DNA from: an uncultured Geobacter sp.
GTDB lineage: Bacteria; Desulfobacterota; Desulfuromonadia; Geobacterales; Geobacteraceae
Assembly (NCBI GenBank): GCA_937886325.1
Contig: CALABV010000174.1
Location: 11,162-75,161 of the forward strand
Direction of reading: 5' to 3'
Length of the DNA: 64,000 nt
Shown here: piece by piece, positions 1-7,426 of the stretch
Layout of the letters: every line of letters begins with the position of its first letter
Position numbering within the stretch: position 1 is the first letter of the stretch
Program-made: the position numbers and the translations under genes
The notes under the pieces: generated by a model
What the model was told of the DNA's origin: nothing
Database searches by the model: none
What the model saw: the letters and a program-made list of their open reading frames with translations, nothing else

Positions 1-655
1 AAGCGCTTCCCTTGGTGGAGAAGGAGAGCATGGCCACCCTGGCGTCCACATCCAGGAAGGATTTGCAGTTGCGGGCGGTCGCAACCGCGATTTCCGCCAA
101 AGCCTGGGAGTCGGGGTTGGGGTTCACGGCGCAGTCCGCGAAGAGAACAATACCGTCCTCACCGAATTTTGCGTCCTTGGTTATCATGATGAAGAAGGAG
201 GATACGGTTTTTATCCCGGGGCTGGTGCCGATGGTCTGGATGGAGGCCCTGAGAACGTTGCCGGTGGTGCTGGTGGCGCCTGCAACGCAACCGCCCGCGT
301 CACCCATCCGAACCATCATGCCTGCATAATAGAGATAATCCGGTGCTGTGAGCAGTTTGCGGGCGTCTTCCGGGGTAAGCCCCTTGCTTTTGCGGATTTC
401 AACAAGTTTCTCTATGTAGGAATCGAGTTTTGCGGACGTTGCCGGATCGACAATCTCAACACCCTTTAAATCCACACCTTTGGCAGCCGCGGACTCCTTA
501 ACTTTTTCCGGGTTCCCCAGCATCACGATCTTGGCTAGGCCCTGAGCGACGATCTTCTCCGCGGCAAAGAGCATCCTTTCGTCGTAACTTTCTGGTAGAA
601 CGACGGTCTGAAGGTTGCTTTTTGCCTTTGACTTGATTTTGTCGATGAGATGCAT
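1..655 (-). CDS. pta: Phosphate acetyltransferase, N-terminal part (cut by window edge)
   Basis: Reading the minus strand from the ATG at 655 gives about 218 residues open to the window edge, so the C-terminal third is missing. The protein starts MHLIDKIKSKAK and contains VVLPE, the Tyr-rich LTAPDYLYYAGMMVRMGDA stretch and the VAGATSTTGNVLRAS segment, all typical of the Pta family (acetyl-CoA + Pi to acetyl phosphate + CoA, cytoplasmic). A strong ribosome site, AGGAGG, lies 4 to 5 bases before the start. It is divergent from the acylating aldehyde dehydrogenase at 1320; together they would link acetaldehyde to acetyl phosphate, from which acetate kinase (not in the window) makes ATP. Family assignment is firm; direction of flux is inferred. 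Confidence 0.93.
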   Translation of the reverse strand, partial: MHLIDKIKSKAKSNLQTVVLPESYDERMLFAAEKIVAQGLAKIVMLGNPEKVKESAAAKGVDLKGVEIVDPATSAKLDSYIEKLVEIRKSKGLTPEDARKLLTAPDYLYYAGMMVRMGDAGGCVAGATSTTGNVLRASIQTIGTSPGIKTVSSFFIMITKDAKFGEDGIVLFADCAVNPNPDSQALAEIAVATARNCKSFLDVDARVAMLSFSTKGSA

Positions 656-723
656 GACTTCCTCCTTGGATGGTAGTATGTGGTCTTATGCCCTGTAGAG
701 AGTAACATTATAAATCTTTGAAC

Positions 724-752
724 ATATATCATAGAGAAAGAATAGGGGTCAA
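724..752 (-). promoter_or_regulatory. Candidate promoter of pta
   Basis: On the minus strand TTGACC (752-747) is followed after 17 bases by ATATAT (729-724). A TATAAT also occurs at 712-707 but has no good -35 at the right distance. Either could drive pta. Confidence 0.4.
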
Positions 753-1104
753 TAGAAAAGCCGGATTACCCTTTACGGGGGGATTATCAAAAATAATTAT
801 GTAGTTAGCAAGTCATTCAGAAGTGTCATGCTCACTGTCCCCTCCTTTTTTGGATGTGACATTTCTTGGTTTCCCGCAGGGGCGATGATGCAAATAAAGT
901 GACGCGAAATATTTTAGTCCTGGTATAATTATTCACTACTACAAAAAATAATAATAAGAAAAACCGGCCGGCTTTCTTTTGCTTTTAGCGTTAAATCAGG
1001 CTATTGACGGTCAGTTGTGTCTTGAGACGAGAAAGCGTTCCTTTACTAAGAGTAAAAAAATAGAAAATACAGTATGTTAGACTGTTTTTTTGGTGAAAAA
1101 TTGT
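753..1104. other. AT-rich intergenic region with no gene
   Basis: Part of the 664-base space between the divergent pta and aldehyde dehydrogenase genes. The short open frames here have no recognisable product. A TATAAT occurs near 935 on the + strand, but I see no matching -35 at 17 bases, so it is not called as a promoter. The rest shows no repeat or RNA gene. Confidence 0.5.
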
Positions 1105-1133
1105 TTGACAAGGTTCAGGGTATTGTGTATTCT
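1105..1133 (+). promoter_or_regulatory. Candidate sigma-70 promoter of the aldehyde dehydrogenase gene
   Basis: TTGACA at 1105-1110 and TATTCT at 1128-1133 with a 17-base spacer. It would give a leader of about 180 bases before the ATG at 1320. Confidence 0.55.
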
Positions 1134-1258
1134 TTGGGGTGCGTTTTCCGGGGGTTGTCCGGTGCGTCTCACATATCCAAAGCAAGCTTTCCACCTCGTT
1201 ATCAACTCGCGTTTTCAGTAATAATACCGGCATCGCCGTCGTCACTCAGGCTACCCAT

Positions 1259-1293
1259 AGGTGCTGAATTGTTATGCGATGAACAATTCACCT
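1259..1293 (+). promoter_or_regulatory. Leader hairpin just upstream of the aldehyde dehydrogenase gene
   Basis: GAATTGTT (1266-1273) and AACAATTC (1282-1289) form a perfect 8-bp stem with an 8-base loop. It is extended by AGGT/ACCT (1259-1262 and 1290-1293) across a 3-base bulge. No T run follows, so it is not a terminator. It sits 26 bases before the start codon and could act on mRNA stability or translation, or be a DNA operator. Confidence 0.4.
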
Positions 1294-1319
1294 AACACTA
1301 ACTCTAATGGAGGTATGTC

Positions 1320-2675
1320 ATGGCAGACGTAGTACAGAAGATTGATGAATTGGTAGCAAAGGCACGTAAAGCAGCCGATGTCATGAAGGAGATGACACAG
1401 GAGCAGGTTGACAAAATTTGTGCGGCTATGGATGCTGCCAGTGTTGCCAACGAAGTCATGCTCGGTGAAATGGCTGTTGCCGAAACCGGAATCGGCAGGG
1501 CGGATCACAAGGCAATCAAGAATCACCTCGGCGCTCACGTTGTCTATGAATACTTCAAAGACAAGAAATCCGTCGGCGTTATCAAGGAAGAAGCCGGCGT
1601 AACGTACGTTGCCGAACCGTTCGGTGTTCTTGCCGCCGCTACTCCGACCACCAACCCGACCTCCACGGTCATGTTCAAGTCCCTTATCGCCATGAAATCC
1701 CGCAACGTCATCATCTTTGCCTGCCATCCCCGCGCACAGAAGTGCAGCGTCGAAGCAGCCAGGATCATGCGCGATGCGGCTGTATCCGCCGGCGCTCCCG
1801 CGGATTGCATCCAGTGGATCGACGAGCCCTCCATCGAGGCGACCAACCTGCTGTTCAAGCACCCGGGCGTAAACCTGATCCTGGCCACCGGCGGCAACGC
1901 CATGGTCAAGTCGGCATACAGCTCCGGCCACCCGGCCATCGGCGTGGGCGCGGGCAACACCCCGGTCTTCATCTCCAAGTCCGCCAGGTTGAGCGTTGCG
2001 GTGAACAACGTCATCGCCTCCAAGACCTTCGACAACGGCACCATCTGCTCCTCCGACCAGTCCATGATCTTCGACGACAAGGCCACCTGCGACGCGGCCG
2101 TGAAGATGATGGTCGAAAGAGGCGCTTACCTGGTCAACAACGAAGAGAAGAAGAAACTGGAAGCGGTCATGTTCGACAAGGAGAGGGGGGTACCTGCCGT
2201 TGCCATCGTCGGCAAGTCTCCGCAGGCGATTGCCAAGCTGGCCGGGTTCGAGGTTTCCGACGACGTGAAACTGCTCCTGGTTCCCCTGACCACCATCGGT
2301 CCGGAAGACTGGTTCAGCCATGAGAAGCTCTCCCCGGTTCTGGGCTACATCTGCTTCAACAGCACCGACGAAGCGATCGCGGCAGCCAAGAGCCAGCTCC
2401 GCTGGGGCGGCGCGGGTCACACCGCCGTTGTCCACGCTCAGGACGACGCGGTTATCAACAAATTCGCCATGGAAATTCCCGCGAACCGTCTGCTCCTCAA
2501 TCAGCCCGCGGTACACGGCAGCGTCGGTCTCATTTACAACGAACTGCCTCCTTCACTTACCCTCGGCTGCGGTACGGACGGCGGCAACTACCTTGGCAAC
2601 AATATCAACTACTCCGACCTTCTCAGCATCAAGACAATCGCAAAACGTATTGTCGACTACGAAAGGGATGAATAG
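1320..2675 (+). CDS. CoA-acylating aldehyde dehydrogenase (acetaldehyde dehydrogenase, AdhE N-terminal type)
   Basis: A 451-residue cytoplasmic enzyme of the AdhE/EutE-like family, converting aldehyde + CoA + NAD+ to acyl-CoA + NADH (reversible). It matches the stand-alone dehydrogenase half of AdhE: nothing resembling an iron alcohol dehydrogenase follows. The catalytic cysteine is C243 in NGTICSSDQS, preceded by the nucleotide-binding GVGAGNTPVFI stretch; PFGVLAAATPTTNPTST lies near residue 100. The ATG has AGGAGG-like GGAGGT at a good distance. It stands alone, with a promoter near 1105 and a strong terminator at 2757, and is divergent from pta. Substrate is most likely acetaldehyde from ethanol or acetoin; that is inference. 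A long open frame on the opposite strand is only a codon-bias shadow. Confidence 0.93.
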   Translation: MADVVQKIDELVAKARKAADVMKEMTQEQVDKICAAMDAASVANEVMLGEMAVAETGIGRADHKAIKNHLGAHVVYEYFKDKKSVGVIKEEAGVTYVAEPFGVLAAATPTTNPTSTVMFKSLIAMKSRNVIIFACHPRAQKCSVEAARIMRDAAVSAGAPADCIQWIDEPSIEATNLLFKHPGVNLILATGGNAMVKSAYSSGHPAIGVGAGNTPVFISKSARLSVAVNNVIASKTFDNGTICSSDQSMIFDDKATCDAAVKMMVERGAYLVNNEEKKKLEAVMFDKERGVPAVAIVGKSPQAIAKLAGFEVSDDVKLLLVPLTTIGPEDWFSHEKLSPVLGYICFNSTDEAIAAAKSQLRWGGAGHTAVVHAQDDAVINKFAMEIPANRLLLNQPAVHGSVGLIYNELPPSLTLGCGTDGGNYLGNNINYSDLLSIKTIAKRIVDYERDE

Positions 2676-2756
2676 AGTCCTAGCAAATTAGAAGGACGCT
2701 GATTTTGCTATGTGAGCCGGAGCGCTGTAGATAGTTAAGCCGGCATCTCACCACAG

Positions 2757-2787
2757 GCCCCTGAGGATATTCCTCAGGGGCTTTTTT
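2757..2787 (+). terminator. Rho-independent terminator of the aldehyde dehydrogenase gene
   Basis: A perfect 11-bp stem GCCCCTGAGGA / TCCTCAGGGGC (2757-2767 and 2771-2781) with a 3-base loop, followed by six T. Confidence 0.92.
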
Positions 2788-2799
2788 ATTTTTTCCCCT

Positions 2800-2816
2800 G
2801 CTAAAATTATTTTAGC
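2800..2816. promoter_or_regulatory. 17-base palindrome, candidate operator
   Basis: GCTAAAAT-T-ATTTTAGC is a perfect 8+1+8 inverted repeat 50 bases upstream of the -35 box at 2866. The half site GCTAAAAT recurs at 4251-4258, directly before the -35 box of the hydrogenase operon. This suggests one regulator for both units; the protein is unknown. Confidence 0.45.
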
Positions 2817-2848
2817 TGAATAGTTCAGCAAAATTGAAATATGTTTTA

Positions 2849-2894
2849 TTTCTGGTAAAATAATCTTGACATTTGCGGCTGGATTCAGTTTAAA
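2849..2894 (+). promoter_or_regulatory. Promoter region of the FolE2-like gene
   Basis: TTGACA at 2866-2871, a 17-base spacer and TTTAAA at 2889-2894. The -35 is preceded by GGTAAAATAATC, nearly the same block as GCTAAAATATTC before the hydrogenase -35 at 4263. Confidence 0.55.
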
Positions 2895-2925
2895 TAAAAC
2901 AAGATTAGTTTTGATGAAATATTTA

Positions 2926-3001
2926 CGGGTGCTGACATACCCGATTCATTCGTCTTCGCTTAAGGTCTGGCTTCATTGGAGGGGTGATGAAGTTGGGCCT
3001 T
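2926..3001 (+). promoter_or_regulatory. Structured 5' leader of the FolE2-like gene
   Basis: Two hairpins lie between the promoter and the ribosome site. CGGGT (2926-2930) pairs with ACCCG (2939-2943). A longer one pairs AAGGTCT (2962-2968) with GGGCCTT (2995-3001) using two G-T pairs, then, across a 2x2 internal loop, CTTCAT (2971-2976) with ATGAAG (2987-2992). I do not recognise a known riboswitch class. Confidence 0.4.
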
Positions 3002-3039
3002 ATTGGGGTAGGACAACGAGTTTTCCAAAGGAGGCAGAC

Positions 3040-3813
3040 ATGAAAGACGAAAAAAGATTCATGCAGGATGTGGGAATGACCGACTTGCCATTTCCCATGA
3101 GGGTCTTATCGAGAGACCATAAAGAAGGTCAGTTCACCATTGCCAAGATCTCAATTGCTGCTCGCATCATGCATGAGTTTGAGGCGCGCTGGATTGACAA
3201 GTTTATTCAGATTATTCATCAGCACAGGGATCATATCGGAACGGAAACCTTGAAGTCCAATATCCTGGATTATATGAAGGAACTGAATGCCACCAAGGTC
3301 AAGGTTGATTTCAATTATCCGTTCTTCGTGGAAAAAACGACACCTGTTTCCAAAGAGAAATGTCTGGTACGGTATCAATGTACCTATTCAGCAAGTGTTG
3401 CCAAGAGTGACCTGAAGCCGAAGGTTTCCTTGAAAATCTCGGCGCCCTGTATCACTACCTATCCCGCCTCTTCTCCCGACAAGCCCGGAGGTCTCTTTGG
3501 GCAGATGAGCACGGTCGATCTTGAAGTCCAATCACAGAAAGATATGTATCCGGAAGACCTGATTGAAATTGTGGACAATCACGCCCTGGTTCCGATCTAT
3601 TCATTCCTTACGGAAGAGGATCAGGAATTCGTGATCAAGAAGGTACACAGCGAGCAGAAGACAAGCGTGGTGATGGTTGACGAGATTAAGGAAGACCTGG
3701 CCAATCTCCGGGATATCGAAGGGTACTCCGTCAGTTGCTCGAACTTCGGAATGCTCCATTCGTACAGCACGTTTATCGGAACCGCGAAAAGTATGTGGAT
3801 TCCCTTAAGCTAA
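3040..3813 (+). CDS. FolE2-family (GTP cyclohydrolase IB-like) protein with altered metal site
   Basis: The ATG at 3040 is chosen because AAAGGAGG ends 6 bases upstream; an in-frame TTG at 2866 lies inside the promoter. The 257 residues keep the FolE2 fold signatures: FPMRVLSRD, FTIAKISIAARIMHEF, the stretch around VKVDFNYPFFVEKTTPVSKEK and the C-terminal NFGMLHSYST. FolE2 enzymes convert GTP to dihydroneopterin triphosphate using a metal held partly by a Cys in a CPCSK motif. Here that site reads ITTYPASS (about residues 138-145) and the nearby His of the family is absent (GLFGQMS), although H240 near the C-terminus is kept. It may therefore be catalytically inactive or act on something else. 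It is a single-gene unit upstream of ech with a matching promoter block. Fold assignment is good; activity is doubtful. Confidence 0.75.
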   Translation: MKDEKRFMQDVGMTDLPFPMRVLSRDHKEGQFTIAKISIAARIMHEFEARWIDKFIQIIHQHRDHIGTETLKSNILDYMKELNATKVKVDFNYPFFVEKTTPVSKEKCLVRYQCTYSASVAKSDLKPKVSLKISAPCITTYPASSPDKPGGLFGQMSTVDLEVQSQKDMYPEDLIEIVDNHALVPIYSFLTEEDQEFVIKKVHSEQKTSVVMVDEIKEDLANLRDIEGYSVSCSNFGMLHSYSTFIGTAKSMWIPLS

Positions 3814-3970
3814 CGCTGTTCGAAGCTTCCGGCAGCCACTGTTTTTCGGAAGGGATGCGTTGTTGCTGAGTGAGGCCAAGAACGCTTAATTCGTAATAAA
3901 GCAAAGAAGGGATGATTAGCCGCTCGGTGACCCATCTCCCGCTTCTTTCCGCAGCATTTCCGTTCACAGA

Positions 3971-4020
3971 AACGGCCGGCGTCACAGAGATATTCTGATA
4001 GCGTTGGCCGTTTTTGTTTT
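3971..4020 (+). terminator. Terminator downstream of the FolE2-like gene
   Basis: AACGGCC (3971-3977) pairs with GGCCGTT (4006-4012), with an inner CAGA/TCTG stem, followed by a T-rich tail TTTGTTTT. It lies about 160 bases after the stop; the bases between hold no recognisable gene. Confidence 0.7.
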
Positions 4021-4188
4021 TGTCGCAAATGATTTCCGGACTGATGAGACCGACGGATCGGGAGACGGGTGTGGCAGAAATCTCATCGAACTAAAACACT
4101 GTTTTTCGAATAGATCGAGGTATCCGCTGCTCTTGCTCAACCAATTCGGTCGTGCGCGTAATTTCTCACTTTACCTGGGGGGTGTTTG

Positions 4189-4205
4189 TTTTATTTTAAA
4201 TAAAA
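4189..4205. promoter_or_regulatory. AT palindrome upstream of the hydrogenase operon
   Basis: TTTTATTT-T-AAATAAAA is a perfect 8+1+8 inverted repeat. One half (TTTAAATAAAA) also occurs at 2889-2899, at the -10 of the FolE2-like gene. It could be a protein-binding site or simply AT-rich DNA. Confidence 0.35.
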
Positions 4206-4250
4206 TATTGAGCCTTTCAGATCTATCTTTGGTAAATAAATTTGAATTTA

Positions 4251-4292
4251 GCTAAAATATTCTTGACAGGTTTGTTGCGGCAGGCATAACAT
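4251..4292 (+). promoter_or_regulatory. Promoter region of the ech hydrogenase operon
   Basis: TTGACA at 4263-4268 with a TAACAT-like -10 at 4287-4292 (18-base spacer). GCTAAAATATTC immediately precedes the -35, and TTTAGCTAAA (4248-4257) is a perfect 10-base palindrome. The leader is about 135 bases and contains a CATGTC/GACATG hairpin (4364-4369 and 4387-4392). Confidence 0.55.
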
Positions 4293-4434
4293 AAGTCGAT
4301 TTGCGGTGTATTTGTGGCCACCTGTCATCAATAGTTTGATTTTGTTTTTTTACTCTAGCTGAACATGTCCTGGTCAAAACACTGAAGACATGGAGGTGTC
4401 ATCCGGCAGGCAAAGATTATTGAAAGGAGAGGCC

Positions 4435-4494
4435 ATGGCACGGAGAAAAACGGAAGAGCTGTTTTTTCTGCTGAAGGGAGGTACAAGATGGTAG
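4435..4494 (+). CDS. Possible 19-residue leader peptide overlapping echA
   Basis: ATG at 4435 with its own ribosome site (AAAGGAGA) opens a frame MARRKTEELFFLLKGGTRW ending at TAG 4492-4494. It overlaps the echA start (4488) by 7 bases. The arrangement would suit translational coupling. Nothing resembling a family is visible, and the frame could be fortuitous. Confidence 0.35.
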   Translation: MARRKTEELFFLLKGGTRW

Positions 4495-6497
4495 AAGGAT
4501 TAGTTGGTGTCAGCATTTTGCTGCCATGTATTGCCGGACTGCTTTGTTTCTTGATCAAGAGTCCCGGCACGCGGTCCGCGATTATCGTTACGACGGGCGC
4601 TATTCTGACGATAAGCGCGCTCATGCTCTTTAACATCGGTCCCTGCACGTATACACCGCACACCATCCTGGGGATTGATGTCAATCTGCTTATAACCGTA
4701 GCCGATTTTGCGCTGTTGTTTATCATTCTCGGAATTGCCTTCAAGCTCGGCAACCCGCTTGTCGTTATTCTTACCCTTCTGCAGATTGTTCCGCTTGCCT
4801 ATTTCGAACTGAAGATGGCGCCCCATGTGGAAGTTTCGCCGGCATTTTACATCGACAGGCTCGCTCTCATCATGAACCTGATTATCTCGATTGTCGGCTC
4901 GCTTATCTGCATTTTCGGTATCCGCTACATGGAAGAGCATGAACACCACCTGCATCTCAAGAAAAGTCGGCAGCCCCGATTTTTCTTTTTTCTCGTTCTA
5001 TTCCTGGGCGCCATGAACGGACTGGTTTTTTCCAATAATCTGCTCTGGCTCTATTTTTTCTGGGAAGTTACGACGTTTTGCTCCTTCATGCTGATCGGGC
5101 ATGACCGGACGGAGATTGCCATCAGAAACGCCACCAGGGCCTTGTGGATGAACATGACGGGTGGTGTGGCATTTGTCGCGGCAATAATAGCAATCTATTA
5201 CAAAACGAACTCCGTGGAATATCTTTCTCTGCAGACCCTGATAAATCACAGCCCCGAACTGACGGGGTTCCTGTTGTTGCCTTTCGCCCTTCTCTGTTTC
5301 GCCGGATTTACCAAGTCCGCTCAAGTGCCTTTCCAGAGCTGGCTGTGCGGTGCGATGGTCGCGCCGACCCCGGTCTCCGCACTGTTGCACTCCAGCACCA
5401 TGGTCAAGGCAGGTGTCTATCTTGTGGTTCGTCTGGCCCCGGGTTTTCAGGGAACCTATCTGAGCACCATGGTAGCGACCTTCGGCGCCTTTACTTTTCT
5501 CACCGCATCCGCCCTGGCGGTGAACATGAGTAACGGGAAGAAAATCCTCGCGTATTCGACCATCGCGAATCTTGGTCTGATTATCGCCTGCGCCGGCATT
5601 AATACACCTGCCGCTATTATCGCCGCAGTCCTTCTCATTATTTTCCATGCCGTTTCCAAAGGTCTGCTGTTCCTCTGTGTCGGCACCATCGAGCATGCCA
5701 TCGGCAGTCGGGATATCGAGGATATGCGAGGTCTTTACAACAGCATGCCCGCGGTCTCCCGCATCACGATAATCGGCATCCTGACCATGATGCTTCCGCC
5801 GTTCGGCGCGCTCATGAGCAAATGGATGGCCATCGAGGCAGCCGCGAACATTCCCTGGGTGGTTGTGATGGTCGCTCTCGGCAGCGGCTTGACGGTTCTG
5901 TTCTGGGCACGATGGGCAGGTCTCTTCGTGAGCGGGCCGCAACTCAAGCAGCAGGAAGTCAAGAAAGAGTCTGCTCTCAAAGCCACCTTGATGACGATGT
6001 TCAGAGGGTTCTACCCGAACGCCAAATGGAAGGATCCTGCCTCTATCAAGGTTCCACTTGTGCTTCTCGCGATTGGGGCAATTGTGCTCAGCATGGCAGT
6101 GCCCTGGATATATACCATTCTTGTTGAGCCGGTTGTCTCTTCCTACAGGCCCGGGCTGTTTGTCGAGCCTTTCAAAACCGGGCCATTCGGCCTTACCAGT
6201 GGTGTGGGCGCGTTCTACGTTCTGCCGGTTTTCATTGTATCCATAATCGCATATCTGCTGGCGGTGGTTGCTTCGCAAAAGGGCGGGCACAGAGTCATCA
6301 GCGCACCCTACATGTGCGGCGAGCATTATCCTGATCCGACGCAACCCAAGTTCAGAAGTCACATGAATTCCTGGAGGGACTACCTGGCCGGCAACGTTTA
6401 CCTTCATGAATTCATAGGTGAAGATAAGATTTCATACTGGATCAACATACTTTCACTTATCATCTTGATCGTAATGTTCGGGGAGGTTGTACGATGA
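4488..6497 (+). CDS. echA: Ech hydrogenase subunit EchA (NuoL/MrpA-like antiporter subunit)
   Basis: A 669-residue multi-pass membrane protein homologous to complex I NuoL and to EchA of energy-converting hydrogenases. It would form the ion channel through which the H2/ferredoxin reaction is coupled to proton or sodium movement. Visible family landmarks are the membrane Glu in LYFFWEVTTFCSFMLIG, the segment FTKSAQVPFQSWLCGAMVAPTPVSALLHSSTMVKAG, a Lys in FHAVSKGLLFLCVG, and MSKW near residue 445. The ribosome site AGGGAGGT precedes the ATG. It is the first structural gene of echABCDEF-hypAB and overlaps echB by 4 bases (ATGA), implying coupled translation. Confidence 0.92.
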   Translation: MVEGLVGVSILLPCIAGLLCFLIKSPGTRSAIIVTTGAILTISALMLFNIGPCTYTPHTILGIDVNLLITVADFALLFIILGIAFKLGNPLVVILTLLQIVPLAYFELKMAPHVEVSPAFYIDRLALIMNLIISIVGSLICIFGIRYMEEHEHHLHLKKSRQPRFFFFLVLFLGAMNGLVFSNNLLWLYFFWEVTTFCSFMLIGHDRTEIAIRNATRALWMNMTGGVAFVAAIIAIYYKTNSVEYLSLQTLINHSPELTGFLLLPFALLCFAGFTKSAQVPFQSWLCGAMVAPTPVSALLHSSTMVKAGVYLVVRLAPGFQGTYLSTMVATFGAFTFLTASALAVNMSNGKKILAYSTIANLGLIIACAGINTPAAIIAAVLLIIFHAVSKGLLFLCVGTIEHAIGSRDIEDMRGLYNSMPAVSRITIIGILTMMLPPFGALMSKWMAIEAAANIPWVVVMVALGSGLTVLFWARWAGLFVSGPQLKQQEVKKESALKATLMTMFRGFYPNAKWKDPASIKVPLVLLAIGAIVLSMAVPWIYTILVEPVVSSYRPGLFVEPFKTGPFGLTSGVGAFYVLPVFIVSIIAYLLAVVASQKGGHRVISAPYMCGEHYPDPTQPKFRSHMNSWRDYLAGNVYLHEFIGEDKISYWINILSLIILIVMFGEVVR

Positions 6498-7357
6498 ACA
6501 CAGTGGACGTGATTGCCGTTTTAGCTGCAGTTTTTTTGTCACCGCTCCTGGGCGGACTGGTTGCAGGGATTGATCGGAAGGTCACGGCACGCCTCCAGGG
6601 ACGGTACGGCCCTCCGATTTTTCAGCCTTTCTATGATGTGTTCAAGCTGTTCGGCAAGGAAAAAATGGTCGTCAACTACTGGCAGATTTTTTGCGCTTAC
6701 ATGTATCTGGCCGCAAATATCCTGACGGTTGTTCTCCTTGCCCTGCAATCGGACCTGCTGCTCATCTTCTTCGTCCTCGCGGTCGGCGGCGTCTTCCTCG
6801 TCATCGGGGCGCTGGCGGCGGAGTCGCCCTATAGCCAGGTCGGCGCACAACGGGAATTGATCCAGATGCTGACCTATGAGCCTCTCATCATCCTCGTCTT
6901 CGTGGGGATCTTCCTCGAAACGGGAAGTTTCAAAATATCGCAGATTGTCGCTACGTATCATCAGCCGCTTCTTATTTCCTTACCTCTTCTCTTTGTCGTT
7001 CTGGGCTACGCGATCGTCATCAAGCTGCGGAAATCTCCGTTCGACATCTCAACCTCGCATCACGCCCACCAGGAGCTTGTGAAGGGTGTCATGACCGAGT
7101 ATTCCGGACCGTATCTGGGGGTAATCGAGATCTCACACTGGTATGAGACCGTGTTCATACTGGGACTGTGCGCACTCTTCTGGCATACAAACTATATCTG
7201 GATGTCGGTCCTTGTTGTCCTCACGTATTTCGGGGAAGTCCTGGTCGACAACATCACTGCGCGCCTTACCTGGAGGTGGATGCTTCCGCATGCCTGGACC
7301 GGAGGGCTGCTCATGTCTTTTGCCAATTACTTCTGGATCTATGCGAAGTTAAAGTAA
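6494..7357 (+). CDS. echB: Ech hydrogenase subunit EchB (NuoH/HyfC-like)
   Basis: A 287-residue membrane protein of the NuoH family that anchors the hydrophilic hydrogenase arm to the membrane. Landmarks are LLGGLVAGIDRKVTARLQGRYGPP near the N-terminus, the acidic loop EKMVVNYWQ, and SPFDISTSHHAHQELVKGVMTEYSG in the second half, matching the conserved charged loop of NuoH/EchB. Several hydrophobic helices follow. The start overlaps the echA stop. About 70 bases separate it from echC. Confidence 0.93.
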   Translation: MNTVDVIAVLAAVFLSPLLGGLVAGIDRKVTARLQGRYGPPIFQPFYDVFKLFGKEKMVVNYWQIFCAYMYLAANILTVVLLALQSDLLLIFFVLAVGGVFLVIGALAAESPYSQVGAQRELIQMLTYEPLIILVFVGIFLETGSFKISQIVATYHQPLLISLPLLFVVLGYAIVIKLRKSPFDISTSHHAHQELVKGVMTEYSGPYLGVIEISHWYETVFILGLCALFWHTNYIWMSVLVVLTYFGEVLVDNITARLTWRWMLPHAWTGGLLMSFANYFWIYAKLK

Positions 7358-7426
7358 AGTTCCGTTTGTCGGCATAGACTGTCGCGAGATGACTTTCCCA
7401 TCTTGATTGAAAAGAGGTTAGCGATT

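Noticed and set aside
1272..2516. 414-codon minus-strand open frame over the aldehyde dehydrogenase gene
   Set aside because: Gly/Asp/His-rich translation with no family features, fully antisense to a gene with intact catalytic motifs.
3810..4255. Short open frames on both strands between the FolE2-like gene and the ech operon
   Set aside because: They overlap the terminator and promoter of neighbouring genes, lack ribosome sites and match nothing recognisable.
4998..6407. 469-codon minus-strand open frame over echA
   Set aside because: Antisense shadow of a membrane protein gene; translation is rich in His/Arg/Gly with no domain.
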